Assembly: GCA_037951105.1 (NCBI GenBank)
Contig: JBAMJV010002084.1
Location: 1-64,000 of the forward strand
DNA length: 64,000 nucleotides
Reading direction: 5' to 3'
Source of the DNA: Echinarachnius parma
Taxonomy: Eukaryota; Echinodermata; Echinoidea; Clypeasteroida; Echinarachniidae
Positions 11,871-24,250 of the stretch are shown piece by piece. The notes under the pieces are model-generated. The model searched no databases, was not told where the DNA came from, and was given only the letters and a program-made list of their open reading frames with translations. The translations under genes and the position numbers were made by a program. The number at the start of each line of letters is the position of its first letter. The first letter of the stretch is position 1.

Positions 11871-12737
11871 TGATGCACTTTTACTTCAAGCCTGTATTAT
11901 GAACCATAGTTGTCAAATTCCCCTTTTTAATTGCAACCCAATGTTCAATATTTGTTAATTAATATTTGTTAAAATGTGAAGTATCATGCCTTTACTCTTT
12001 ATCAGTATTCATTAATACACGATACATACTCCAGTACTGACATACTCTGGTTGTAATAACTTGTGGTAATTCCATGAAAATATCTAAAATGGGCCAAATT
12101 TCAAAATCATTCATGTTAGGCTTTTAGCCTCTTTAGTGTTATCAAATGTTCATAAATGACAGTTTATGGCACAAAACGTGAATGTTCAGATATTTGATAT
12201 TTTTTGCTAAAAATTGTGATCTTAAAAGGATTAGAAAATTGCTGAAATGTATGCATAACTTAAATGATTATTTTTCAGCAACTTGACTGTTTGCAAATAA
12301 AGTTATATCCCATTAATCCATTTGACAGTGAACCTTAGGAAAAGATATGCAGCTGCAGTTCCTTATCAACTGTATTTTTGGGAAATTAAAGGGTGACAAA
12401 GATCAACTAAATTCTTTTCCCGTCTGTCACATTTTGTATGAACTTTTTAAAATTTATTTTGTATTTGTATTGAATTTGTCTCATACTCTGTAATAATAAC
12501 CTTTGACATTGCCCAAAATCATTTCTGCAGATAACTCTTTGTCATTTCTTTGATGGTGTCTATTATGAAGGTAACTGTTGTAGGTAAGAAGAGAAACTTA
12601 AAATATATAAATTCTCTGACAAATGGAAGTTTACAATGAACCAGACAAATATTTATGTTATAAAGAGTTCACTGTAAGGCATTTATCATTATGAAACTGA
12701 TGTGTCATAAAAAGAATTGCAAGTTAAGATTTTCCCG
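11871..12737. other. Intronic, nothing recognised
   Basis: AT-rich sequence with no repeat end, tRNA or protein similarity that I could recognise. Confidence 0.4.
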
Positions 12738-12852
12738 TTGGGACTCGGACTCGGACTCGGACTCGGATGTCCGGGACTCGGGACTCGAATGTACGGGACT
12801 CGGTCTCGGACTCGGACTCGGACTCGGATAGGGTGGACTCGACTACAGCACT
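12738..12852 (+). repeat. GACTCG-tract repeat, copy B (partial)
   Basis: Only the 6-bp tract and the short end GACTACAGCACTG are present; compare copy C, which ends CCTACAGCACTG near 17560. Confidence 0.7.
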
Positions 12853-12889
12853 GATGCGTATGTATAAAGACCTCGTTTAACACGCAATT

Positions 12890-13577
12890 ATATTGTTGCA
12901 CATGCATAAGACATGTACAGTTTCTTTTTTTAGAGTAGATTTAAAGGAAAATAACGATGAACATTGTTTTACATTGACAGATAGGGAGTTCCAAATGTCA
13001 GGTCCACAGTGTCTAATTGATTTACATGCTACAATAGTTTTGGGATTAATAACACGAAAGTCGTCCAATTTCTTGTACTATAATTATGAATCTGATTATT
13101 ACGTATAAACATATCACAAAATCGATCAGGAAGGTTGTTATGAATACATTTATACATAAATATATCGATTTGAAAATAATTAATATCACATATTTTTAAC
13201 AATCTGTATTCATTAAACAAGGGGTCTGTATGAGCTAGGAAATCTGAGTTTGTACATAATCTGAGAGTTTTTTTCTGTAATATAAGTAAAGAATCTGTGT
13301 TTTTCTTGGTGGTTTTGCCCCATGCTATATTGCAGTAAAGTAAATATGGCAATATGAGAGAATAACATAGAATAATCATAATGTAAGTGGGTAGTAAGCC
13401 TTTTAATTTATATAACACTCCAATTGATTTTGATATGGTCGAGATTATGTATGAACAATGTTGATTCCAACTCAAATTATCATCAATAATGACCCATACA
13501 AATTTACTATCATATTTACGTTCTAAATGATGATTATCAATAACAATATCACATATGGTATCATCAATTTGCGTTGA
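12890..13577 (-). pseudogene. Non-LTR retrotransposon reverse transcriptase C-terminal fragment
   Basis: The minus strand encodes the end of a CR1/jockey-like reverse transcriptase and its C-terminal tail. Recognisable motifs are NLSWNQHCSYI, SKSIGVLYKLKGLLP, LILPYLLYCNIAWG, LQKKTLRLC and, after a frameshift near 13040-13060, CGPDIWNSLS. The catalytic core is absent (5'-truncated at the AAT microsatellite at 13578) and the frame is broken, so it is dead. It lies in the intron between GIT exons j and k, in the same orientation as the gene. Confidence 0.85.
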
Positions 13578-13757
<180 letters not shown>

Positions 13758-13769
13758 TGTTTAAAAACT

Positions 13770-14790
13770 TAAAGGAAGTGTTCGCCTTTTACAACTGGCC
13801 CACCCAGTTCCCGTAAGTAACGTACAGATAAACAGTTTCCAGTAGATGGATAAGGATGACAACACCCATATAAAATTTCAGATCGAACAACCCTGTAATT
13901 TGGATTCTACAAATAAAAAACGAATGTGTAGAAACATACCTTCATCGAACTACATATCGGCTAATAAATGTGTTTTTACTGATTTAGCATAATATCGTCG
14001 GTTGAGAAAGAAAAGACCGCCAAGTCCTTACGCGCGCACCGAATGTCATTCCGAGATAATCGCGTTTAAAGTTTTTTGCCTTTTTAAAAGTCACAACTAA
14101 CAGCTTTGTCTGATTTGTTAATTCTTGTTGAAAAGACAGTATGGAGAATGTATACTTTTCTTACATCTATCAAACCAGAACGTCAATGACGTAGCGCTCA
14201 TCCGGCATCTCGCAACATCAAATATCGCAAATTTCATGTGGTACACTTTTCAACTGGTCAAAAAATAAAAATTTGATGCCCTGTAATAATAGTAATAATA
14301 AAAATAAATCAAATAAAAATAATAAAAATAATAAATAAATTAATAAATAAATAAATAAATAAAAAAAATAAATAAATAAAAAATTACCATAATTAATTAA
14401 TGGAGAAAAATTTCAAATTCTGTGTAGAAGTTTAGTGTACCAAAGTTAGCTCTACCAGATAAAGCAAACCAAATCAAAATCGGTCGAGAAATGAAGGAGA
14501 AGAAGCATTTTTTGTGATTTCGAATAAATTTGCATAAATTACCATAGATAATGAATTTCACGATTCTGTGTAGAAATTTTAAATCCCCCTCCTAGCCCTA
14601 TCTTATGAAACAATCAGAATCAAAATCGGTTGAAAAATAACGAAGAAGAAGCATTTTGAAAACTGTGGACGGACGGATGGAAGGACGGACGGACGCCGGA
14701 CGCCGGATGAGCTAAAAACTGGGACATAATATACTAAAGTTTGTTTGTTTAGAGCTAGTTGAAATCTTAGCGCCCTTATCATTTTAAGCA
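13770..14790. repeat. MITE-like and (G)GACGGAC repeat fragments
   Basis: Positions about 13772-14000 share GTGTTCGCCTTTTACAA and the TTTGGATTCTAC(A/G)AATAAAAA word with 5497-5670 and (inverted) 28900-29330. An AAT/AAATA tract follows at 14281-14385. A repeat ending in GGACGGACGG lies at 14395-14710. Confidence 0.55.
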
Positions 14791-15332
14791 TGTTGCGTGT
14801 AATGCCACACTTTGCTTAAAATGAGAAGGGCGTTAAGTACTAAAAATCAAGATATCCTGGAGTAGCTGCATAATTTTGATGATCTAAACATTGTAAAAGA
14901 TATATTTTAACATTGTAGACACAATCAAATACAAATCCGAAGAAATCATTATTTTCTTAAACGATTTTAGCCCACAGTTTGTATCCTTTCTACACAACTG
15001 ATTTACGAATCACGCGCTTTTGCGGATTTTATCTTATACGCGCCGAGCATGGCTGCACAACTTTTTTGGTCGCTCTTCAAAGTTTTTACAAATTTGGCCT
15101 TAAATTCGTAGAAAATTGTTAAAAGAGACACTTCATTAAGAATTGAGGTAGAATATCAGTCGAGTACAATTTTGGCGAAAATACGTTCATGATACTCGCG
15201 TCTGAAAGGTGAACTTTTGGAATGATATTTCACCATGAACTCCACCTGAGCCTGTCGTTTTGACCAACGGTATCATCTCAACTTACTGACGGGACAGTTC
15301 CCCGATGGGATCCAGTCATTCGACCGCTCAAA
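14791..15332. other. Unassigned; possible 5' part of the retrotransposon fragment
   Basis: No protein similarity is seen. It lies directly upstream of the endonuclease frame and may be its 5' leader; no sequence evidence fixes the boundary. Confidence 0.3.
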
Positions 15333-17200
15333 ATGCTGCTGTATTCGATCATCCGATTGACTTTGGGACTCTTTGTAGTCGCTTTTATCTTCGGATTAGC
15401 CTGGTTGAGCGCTCCCGTTGAAAGTCTGATTTCTACTGACGACGTCATGAATGGCAAGATTCGCTACTCGAACAGACCGCTCTTTGAGATTACGACTTCT
15501 CTGAAAGGATCTCCTTTGAACAGACTTGATTTTCCAGTTTGGAACAGACTCAATGAGCTAGATATTGCAAGAAAGAGAAGGTGCAGAGGAGGACGTAAAA
15601 CCAAGGCTAAGTCGAACGTTCATCGCATACATACGCGAATTACTTTCCGACATGAGAACAATCGACCTACCCCGAGCACAAGAGAAGTTATTGATATCCC
15701 GACACCCACAATCGGCAACTCACAAACGCACACCACCTTTGCCGTTTGGAATGCGCGTTCTGGTAAAGCCCGCGGAAAGACTACTGCAATTTGTGACTAC
15801 GTGATATCTAAACAGCTTCACGTACTTGCTTTAAACGAAACATGGCCCACGAACTCTCACAGAGACAACCATGCCCTTGCCGACATAAGTGCAACGCTTC
15901 CACACTTCACCTTTCACCATTCTCCTCGTCTTGGTGCCAAAGGAGGTGGAGTTGGTGTCCTAGTACACAAAGGCGTAGGTGTAACTGTAAATCAGCAAAC
16001 GGTCATTTGAAGTTATTGATCTGACTCTGAAGACCTCGGAATCGGCTGATCTTCGTCTAGTGGTGATATACAGGCCGCCATCTTCTGGAAGAAACAGAGA
16101 GACTATCAACACATTTATCGATGAACTATCAACATTGCTCGAGGTGCTGATTATTACTCGCCAGAAACTTTTAAGAGTAGGTGATTTTAATCTCCACGTG
16201 GACGACCCACATCACGCTGATGTTCAACGGTTCCCGAGTCTTCTGGACGTGTCTGAACTTTGCAACCATGTGCAAGGCCCTACCCATACAAGTGGTCACA
16301 CGCTGGACCTTGTCATTTCCCGAAGCTACGATGATTTGGTTTCAGATGTATCAACGGATGAATCACTACCCTCAGATCATCGATGTATTACCTGTCGTTT
16401 ATCGATCGCCCGTCCTCCACCAGCAAAACGTTCAGCAGCCATAAGGAAATACTCAGGCATAAACTCTCAATCATTTCAGCAGGACATTGAACAATCACAT
16501 CTTCTGTACAATGAGGAGATGCAGACAGTCTTGGACAAACATGCGCCACTTGAGGAGAAGGAGTTCATCCTTAGACCCACAAGCCCCCTGGTATACTGAC
16601 GCTCTCAGGAGGGCAAAGCAAGAACGCAGACGAGCTGAAAAGGCAAGAAACAAATCTGGTCTTCATATTCACAAGGAAATATATCAGGACAAATGCAAAT
16701 CTTATTTTTCCCTTCTCCGACAGACTAAAACAAACTACTTCCTGAAGCTGATTGATCCCCGTGATCAAAGAAGCTTGTACCGAATGGTTCGGACCTTGTC
16801 AGTACCCAAGTCTTCGACGAAAAGATCAAGCGTATTCGTCAGAAGCTGGATACCTCTGTCTACGATGATCTTTCTGTTTCTGTTCCAACCCGACGCCCAC
16901 CACAGCTGACAGAATTCAACACGGTTTCGGAGGATGATATCGTCAGCATTGTCAAGGCAACTTACAATACTTACTGTGATTTGGATCCGATGCCTACACA
17001 TCTTCTGAAGACAGCACTTCTCAGTCTAACCCCAGCACTGACCAACATAGTGAACTCAAGCTTGCATAGTGGATGCATGCCAAGTTGCACAAAGCATTCA
17101 TTAGTAAAGCCAAGACTGAAGAAAGATGGCCTTCCCCGGGATGAAGTTTCGAGCTATCGGCCTATCGGCCTTAAAAGCCTTAAAAAATTTCTTACGTGTT
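15333..17200 (+). pseudogene. Non-LTR retrotransposon fragment: endonuclease and start of reverse transcriptase
   Basis: The plus strand carries an APE-type endonuclease in two frames. Motifs in order are FAVWNARSGK, LHVLALNETW, GAKGGGVGVLVHKG, VVIYRPPSSGRN, VGDFNLHVDDP and LPSDHRCITC (the SDH catalytic motif). Then come a basic linker (APWYTDALRRAKQERRRAEK) and the reverse transcriptase N-terminus (DPMPTHLLKTALLSL, LKKDGLP, SSYRPIGL). Frame breaks occur near 16008, 16585 and 16860-16980. The coding sequence stops abruptly near 17190-17200 where GACTCG repeat copy C begins; the catalytic domain is missing. A CR1/L2-like clade is likely from the motif order. It is non-functional and lies in the intron between GIT exons j and k. 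Confidence 0.88.
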
Positions 17201-17202
17201 CC

Positions 17203-17560
17203 AAAACATAAAACGACTAATCTCAACGTCTGTTTAGGCATATAATAGCTTGTTGAGGCGATGTTATGATCATTTTCCAGAATGCCACACTCAAGCGTGC
17301 AAGGTACGCCAGAACAACAGGTTTGTTTTTGCTTGCGCTGGGGTAATTTTATGAACTATAAATAAACGTGGGAAAACGGGAAAAATGCCGGTCTCGTTGC
17401 CGGTCTCGGCCCGATATTCGCCCGAGTCACGAGTCACCATTGTTCGAGTCCGAGTCCGAGACGGAGTCTTTGTGGCTCGAGTCCGAGTCCGAGTCCGAGT
17501 CCCGAGAAATACGGACTTGAGACCGGTCTCGAGTCCGAGTCCGGACTCGAGTCCTACAGC
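17203..17560 (-). repeat. GACTCG-tract repeat, copy C
   Basis: Reverse complement of copy A (10928-11263), including the CGTGTTCCAAAACATAAAACG end and the 6-bp tract (17405-17555). It abuts the truncated reverse transcriptase, so either it inserted there or it marks the breakpoint. Confidence 0.8.
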
Positions 17561-17704
17561 ACTGCTGTCTATAAAGACACTTACATTATCTTGACTCCCC
17601 AGGAAGCAGTTTGCATGCAAATGAACCTGTCTATAGAGACCACCTGCTTATAAAGACCATATTTTCTATCACCCTTGAGTTACCTTTATATACAGGTTTC
17701 ACTG
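17561..17704. mobile_element. Pogo-like end fragment beside exon j donor
   Basis: CTGTCTATAAAGACACTTAC, CTATAGAGACCACCTGCTTA and the terminus ATATACAGGTTTCACTG followed by TA are typical of a dispersed pogo-like family. Relatives lie at about 33940-34030 and 45990-46160. Its end at 17704 is 12 bp from the coding edge of exon j. Confidence 0.6.
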
Positions 17705-17716
17705 TATTATTCTTAC

Positions 17717-17944
17717 CTATCAATCTTTCCTTCTTGTGCTACCAGCAGCAAGGTCTGAATCCTCTTGGTGATTTTCTCTGTTGCTCCGACAACAGATTCC
17801 TGAGTAGGTCTCTTCTCTTCATCCCCCTTGCTCTCTGCCCCTGCCTCTGGGGATGCCTCGGGGGGTGGGGGTGTGGTGGCTGTGAGGGGAGAGTTTGGGG
17901 CAGGAGAAGGCAGGGGGACAGATGCTGGTGATGGCACAGGACCA
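17717..17944 (-). CDS. GIT: GIT exon j: Pro-rich linker into focal-adhesion-targeting-like domain
   Basis: Residues 423-497 start with a Pro/Ser/Ala-rich stretch (SGPVPSPASVPLPSPAPNSP; PPPPEASPEAG) and end VGATEKITKRIQTLLLVAQE. The end matches the first helix of the GIT C-terminal four-helix domain (vertebrate TEQVTKNIQELLRAAQE). The donor is gtaaga with AG left for a split Arg codon; the acceptor is tcctgcag. A transposon end lies only 12 bp beyond the donor (17704). The proline-rich part is longer than I recall from vertebrates and could hold SH3 ligands; that is inference. Confidence 0.93.
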
Positions 17945-19172
17945 CTGCAGGACAAAGATGGAAGAAAAGCGATTGTTGCATCAAGGTATAGACTTATATC
18001 AGCCTACATGTACGTGCATATAACAAACTACATCACTGCTGAAGAGTGAGACCAAGGGGCAGGGGCCCGATTACGGACCAGCGACATTTACCATGGTAAT
18101 TAGCATCATTGGCTCTAGCTCATTGATGTCAATATGCTAGAATTGCATACAAATCAACAGAACGTAGCAGAGCACACATACCGCCCTTACTCATTCAACC
18201 GTAAGGGATTACACAAGCATATCTATAGATCAGTGGAACTAGGGCTGGTCCTGGGTCATGGTCGTGCTCTCGGCCACATGTAACCTTTGCTTTTGTGTTC
18301 ACAGGTACTCCCCCTACAGGATGTAGACCTTTGATTCATCACCTTTAATGTTTTTATTTACATTACAAGGAAACAATAACTTATAGATAAAAACAAGTTC
18401 AGTTACATGAATAAATTTACATAATTAATATATATTAAATGTCACAAACATTTTAGATTTTTTCTTTCATATCAAAAGAGCCTAGTAGACTTTCAACCAT
18501 TTCAAGTTCATCTTGTATATTTCATTATATTTAACAAGCATTCGCTATAAGCCCCAGCCAAGGTATTTTTACATAAAATTGAAAAACTAACATTTTCCCC
18601 TTCAAAATAAAAAACTACACTTAATTGGTCAAATCAAAACAAAAAGATTTGTATCATTTGTAAGAATTGTTTAAAGATACTGTCACCTTCTGCAAGCCAA
18701 ACATCAAAAGTTACGATTATTGTCTATTATGAAAGAAAATACCATTTACTAGCTTGTCTGCAGAGATTAGGACTTGAAAATATCTTTAAAGTGGAATTAT
18801 ATTGATTTTTAACGTTCGCTGCAACCATTTTATTAGTCCAGCATCTGCAGATCCTTGATTGTATTTCGTGTTTGTACTTGTTCAATATCCAATTATTTTT
18901 TTTAGGTAAGCACAATCAAAGTGATTATATTGGCTTCATGATGTAATGTGGTGATTTGTATTTTAGCTTGGTAAATGAAGAAACATAATCCTTGATATAG
19001 ATTCAGAATAGAAAAGAAATGAACGACTAGAAAGCGATTGTTTTTTCTTGTATTTTAATCCTTTGTCACTGTGAACTTCAAAATTTCATCAACTTCATGT
19101 ACGTATAGTATCCTTGTGGTTCATGGAATGTTTTACCAAACTTGAAGATGAGAGCAAAGAAGGATACTATCT
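17945..19172. other. Intron between GIT exons i and j, right part
   Basis: Mostly unassigned. Positions 18660-18800 match part of the TTAA element at 28701-29330 (GCAAGCCAAA...TCAAAAGTT). Confidence 0.45.
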
Positions 19173-20283
19173 TTAACCCTAAAAAGGCTGGGTTATTTGA
19201 GGACTTTTTACGGCCGGGGGGGGGGGGGGGGGGGGTTAAAGGAAGGGTTCAGACGATTTTCAGCATTTTTTAACATATTGCCTTTGTCCCGACGAAAAAA
19301 GACCAACTGGATCATTCACAATCACTTTTTGACTAAATAAGGTAACAGTTCTTGATCGAATCTGCCGCCAGTGGGATCTGTGACGTCGATGCCTCACTTT
19401 GCTGCCAATACAAAGCAAAGTGAGGCTGGCGAGTCACGCGATCACGTGATAAAAATTGCCAGCATACAGAAAATACACAATGAATATCAAAAATTGCAGA
19501 CACAAAACAATCGAGTATAATTCATCTTGATGGGATATTTTTTTGATAAAAATATATTACCAATGAGTAATTTTTTAGATTCTGGTACATTTATTTTGAA
19601 ATCGTCCGAACCATTCCTTTAAGCCGTGAAAATTTGCACGCATATTAAGTGAAGTGTATAGAATACAATGGTAATTTCATTTTTTTCAAAAATTCATTAA
19701 TTTGCATATTTATGGTAATTTATGCAAATAATGTCATAAAATTCATATTTGTACCCATAAATCATATATTCTTCATAATTAAACATTGGTTTTCATTACA
19801 CATCTTCTTTAGACCATTTGGAATAATAATACAACAAATTTTTTTGGAAGAGCCAGGTTCTTCCTTATGTTTTCTATTGTTTTTATAATTTTTTATGTAT
19901 TTCTTTGGTTTTGTTTACTTATGTATTTTATTGTTTTTGTTGTTTATTTTATTTCTAACTATAATTCAACTATTTTGAACACCAACACAAACACCTAAAA
20001 TGCAAACAAGACCAAATACCCAATGATATGTCTCTTTTTACGAACACTGATATTATGTTTTGTACACAAATCACGAAATTGAGCAATTTTCGGGCTGACA
20101 TGCATAGACAAAAGGTCACGTGACTTAGTAACGGTAGGTCCGATTTTCAAAAATTTTGCTTTTAAAGATGCGCAAGACCCAAAAGAAAAAAGTCACCAAG
20201 CAGCGGGGCGTCATCTTTACGCATTCCGGAGGGGGGGGGGCCATAATGCCCCCCCCCCCCTCAGGCATTATTAGGGTTAATAC
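19173..20283. mobile_element. TTAACCCT element with nested TTAA MITE
   Basis: The outer ends TTAACCCTAAAAAGGCTGGG (19173) and ATTATTAGGGTTAA (to about 20280) are inverted. Close relatives are 62259-62960 and, inverted, 50540-51060 (shared CACGTGACTT, TTTGTACACAAATCACGAAAT). A 379-bp element (19240-19618) flanked by TTAA on both sides (19236-19239, 19619-19622) is inserted after a poly-G run. Its termini are AGGAAGGGTTCAGACGAT and (inverted) AGGAATGGTTCGGACGAT. Confidence 0.8.
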
Positions 20284-20307
20284 ATATTGTATAACCAGAG
20301 AAAAAAC

Positions 20308-20822
20308 TGGATGGATCTTCGACTGCGCACAGTCAAAACTGATGCCTCCACTGTCCCACGATTTGTATTTCAAGCCCAAATTAATTTAAACATGCACAGA
20401 ATTAATTCTGTATACTCAATTGTGTTGGTAATCTGTCAACCAGATCTTGAGATATCACAATAACATGCTAACTGGGCATATGATTAATGAGCTGTGACCT
20501 TGACCTTTGACCACATGACCCCAAAATCTAATGGCTCCATTGCCTTCGTATTAGATACATTCAGGTACCAAGTTTGATTGAAATTCAGTTCTTGAGATTT
20601 TGCCATTACAAGCTATTTTCGCATATACATTGTATATTGAGCCCTGCGACCTTGACCGTTGACCTCATGACCCCCCAAGTCTAATTAGATCATTGTTACC
20701 CCAATATGTACACTCATACCAAGTTTAAAATTAATCTGTCAACCGGTTCTTGAGATATCGCGAGAATGAAAAGGGATGGACGGACAACCCAAAAACATAT
20801 TGCCTCCGGCCACTTCGTTGGT
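20308..20822 (+). repeat. DR1-bearing interspersed repeat, copy 2
   Basis: Runs from GGATGGATCTTCGACTGCGC to GGCCACTTCGTTGG, truncated before the usual GGAGGCATAA end. It contains two TGACCTTGACC(T/G)TTGACC blocks and a short GGACGGAC. Confidence 0.75.
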
Positions 20823-22427
20823 ACTTAGTTCAGTAATATGTTGTATAATTTTAATTTTAGTAAGCATAAAACATGAATTATAACTGGCTACAGCAATGTG
20901 ACAGCTAGATTGTGATAGAGAATAATGATTTGTTGTGTAGAGATCCAGTGAAATTAAAAAGCAGAAGAATTACAATTTTACCAAACAAAAGAGCAATAAA
21001 TTGAGGAGAATATTGTATAATAGTTTGGAATAAATAAGTATAATAAAAACCAAATGCGACAACATTTTGAGCATTATAAAGACAAATAAAGAAAGCTCCA
21101 TGAAATTTCAACGAATAACAGCAAATAATATACAAAATAATATAATTCCAAAATATGAATACGATAAACACAAGCACAAAACAAAGATACCTACATGTAG
21201 TGCCACAGTATTATAAACTTAAGAAGGTGAGTTACATGTATGACTTTCATGCAATTAATATGCTGATGTGTCAGTTGGTGGTACTGGTATTGGTTTGCAG
21301 TCTTCTTAAAAGACTTCAGTGCAAGACAAGTGGCCTCTCTAATCCCTTTACTGCACAAGGCTTAATATTTGCACGGGCTCAGGAATACCAAAATTAGCTC
21401 TGGGCCATTAACCCTAATGCAGGCGTCAATGTAAAGCCTGGACCCACCCTCCTCAGAGGTAAACAAATATTGACGTCAATTCCACGCCAAAGCCCGAGGT
21501 AAATATATTATTGTTGTAGTGAAGTCCTCACATTCTTTTTGTTTTAATTGGGTGAAGCCTGACCTATAAAGTAGATGAAAGGTGAAGCTTTGACGAGTAA
21601 TTATTGTTTTCTGGTGATGTGACATCGAATCCGCGTCGAAAATATGTCAAAGTCGTGGCGTTTCAAACAACTATCAATGTCAATGACAATTTTCCAGAAT
21701 GTAAAGCCTTTGTGACTTTTTTCTTTAGAGTCAGACGCATTTTTTGTTACCAAATTTGCGGGTGTCCTGACTACGGTTCTGGCGTCACATGTCGCACACA
21801 AAAATGCAACAAAAGTGCAATTTCCCATTCATTTGTGTGTATTAAAGATGCATGGTAATTTTGAAAGATGCAAAACTCTCTATTTCCAGCTATAAGATCT
21901 TAATAAGAATTTGAAATACCTCTTGATGAGCATTAAATATTGACACAAAATATTTTTAAAAAGAAAGAAAAAAAAGTAATACATAAGAAAATTTTCAATT
22001 TCTAATCTATTTCTTTGTTTTTCTTCATTAATTGTACAAAATATAAGGTGAACCCCTAAATCAACTTCTGAAAAAATATGCATGCCAATACATATGATAC
22101 AAATGATAAAACAAAGAAAAAGAAGGTTTGCAAGTGCGCCAATTCTATTCAGGCTTACGTTTGGAGACAATAGAATCATGGACGATACGTTCGTCCTAGA
22201 CAAAAGGTTGTCTTCATATGCAGACCCATGAACACAAGTTGTAGTATAGTGATGCTTTCATTAAAAAATACCATTTTTCTGGAAACATATTTTTTGGAAC
22301 TTTTTGGTGAAATGGACTACTAAAAATGTTAAATTGCAAAAATGTTTAGTTTTACAAAATTATGCTTGAAATCATTTAAACAAAAAGCTGAATTACTTTG
22401 GTTATTCCTAAGTTGATATCTTATCCC
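20823..22427. other. Intronic, nothing recognised
   Basis: AT-rich, with several short open frames (20905-21177, 21604-21858, 21880-22203) that show no domain I know. Confidence 0.4.
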
Positions 22428-22650
22428 TCAGGTATTATATGTGTCAGGTTTATAATAGCTTATGACCATCACGGTCATTGAAAAGGATTTCAGGGATGAA
22501 CGACCGACAGATGGGCTCCTACATTGTAGCTCAGTAGGTAGAGCACCGGTCTAGCAATCCGGAGGTCTCTGGTTTGAATCCCGGGGAAGCTTTATTCTTT
22601 TCCCTCATTTTCATTTATACTATATATTTCTAATCAGTTTTCTTATGTTG
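22428..22650 (+). mobile_element. tRNA-like SINE, copy 1
   Basis: A pol III promoter-like core (22514-22591) has an A-box region GTAGCTCAGTAGG and a B-box GGTTTGAATCC. The anticodon-like loop is CTAGCAA, which would read as Ala (AGC). Unlike a tRNA gene, the acceptor ends do not pair. About 80 bp of family-conserved sequence precedes the core and an AT-rich body follows, shared with copies at 31190, 43036 and 51385/52115. Confidence 0.75.
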
Positions 22651-23699
22651 AAAATGCTTGTACTGTTCCATATGTTGTTCAACTGTCAATGTACTTTATG
22701 TATTTGAAATGTATTTAAGGTTTTATAGAAATGCTACAAATGAAACTGAATTGAACTGAACTGACAATCATAATTATTAGAGAGAATGTTTTTAAATTGT
22801 AAGCCTCTGCTTGAACAAAATGAGGATGCGTGTATTAAGACAGATTCATAGTACATACCTGCGTCTAGACCACCTTTTCTTTGAATATCCATGCATTTAA
22901 GACAAAGAAACACTCATTCAAATTACTTCCTGGCAGTAACATGTGATCGATTACAAAGTTTCTAAGATTGTTGCTGACATGCCCACACTGACTAACCGTG
23001 TTCCTTTTTCTAGTTGCAAGGATATTGCTTACTTTAAATATCGTTTTTTGGTCAATATTCCAGCCTGAATTGTATTTAACAATGATTACGATATAAACAG
23101 AAAACAAGATGTTTTCCAGTCCAAAAGCCTTCAGTGACTATCTGAGCCCCACCCCTGAACATCTGCAATTTCAGAGGCGTAGCCAAATTACGTCATTGCA
23201 GGAGGAGGTTCCATAATACTGAACAGACATATTAAAAGTGACATGCCGTCTGAAATGACTTCACGCACCGTTTGTGTAATGCAGACAGCGTTAGGGCAAA
23301 TATTGGAGTTGGATTTTCCTTTATGAATGCATTTCTATGTATTTCATCATATTTGGATTCTCCGTGAAAATTCACAAAAGTAAGTCTAAATGGCCTGAAC
23401 AACATTCTTTGTAGTATATGTATACACAACTGCCAACATTCACATATTATATGGGAGATAGTAATGAAATACATACACTACAATGGGGAATAATCTATGC
23501 ATAATCGGGCAGATTTTTAACTTTGTTTGTAGGGAAGTGGAAAGATCAGATGTACATGTTCAGGGAGCCTTGGCAGCTCTGGTCTAATGTATACACCATA
23601 GATCACACACTAAACTAATTATTCTTCACATTTTAGAAAATTGATACACTACTCAGACTTGAATGATTTGTTTCAATTCTACTGGCATGCATTACATAC
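22651..23699. other. Intronic, unassigned
   Basis: No recognised repeat ends or genes. The segment 22870-23460 shows weak similarity of wording to 8860-9310 (for example AAATATC...CCAGCCTGAATT versus CCAGTCTGAGTT), suggesting an old shared repeat. Confidence 0.35.
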
Positions 23700-23785
23700 C
23701 TGCCATCATCTGATTGTAAGGCGTTGTCATAATCACTCCCAGACTCACTCACTGGTCTGTCTCCATTCTTCTTCTCTGACAATAC
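23700..23785 (-). CDS. GIT: GIT exon i: Ser/Asp-rich linker
   Basis: Residues 394-421 include SEKKNGDRPVSESGSDYDNA and end LQSDDG. The SDYDN motif is the same as in vertebrate GIT1 (GADSDYENT) and GIT2 (ESDYDNT), which fixes the register. The acceptor is ttgtgaag and the donor is gtatgt. The exon ends with AG of a split Ser codon that exon j completes with T. It is acidic and probably unstructured, with a candidate phosphotyrosine site. Confidence 0.92.
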
Positions 23786-24250
23786 CTTCACAATACAAAA
23801 ACATGGTCAAACTTTAGTTAGAATGCTCCCCAGGATGTGAAGAAAGAGTATTTTAAGAGCTGCAATGATTGTGTGAATTCAGGGCTCTACAAAAAAGCTG
23901 TTCAAGTGTCTGAAAAATTGGGAATAATTTCTTGTCTTCATAATGGTATAATTTTCCCTATTAAACAAAGTAGAGTTATCTTTTGATTTTAGTTAAAAGC
24001 AACCTAAGTCAATGTATATTGTATATTACAGTTAATGCAATTCTTTTGTGAGAAAAACCAAGTGCTAAATATTCAAAATTATGAAATGCTTTTACAAAAG
24101 CAAAAATAAAAGCTTTACAGTAAAAATTGAGTAAAATTTATGTACATGTACAAGCCGTACAACAAAGGAATAATTTGGATTCCTGCATTGGGAGTTATTG
24201 GCTTATTTGGTGCTATGTAACTGATATAAATGATCAAACAGGAGACTTAC
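23786..24250. other. Short GIT intron (exons h-i)
   Basis: 465 bp, GT-AG. No repeat recognised. Confidence 0.7.

Noticed and set aside
22514..22591. tRNA-Ala(AGC) gene.
   Set aside because: Acceptor stem does not pair, the anticodon stem is imperfect, and the segment belongs to a four-copy SINE family.
22865..23107. Candidate GIT exon ending at a gtatgt donor near 22860 on the minus strand.
   Set aside because: Exons i and j already join in phase across it, and the translated sequence resembles no GIT segment.
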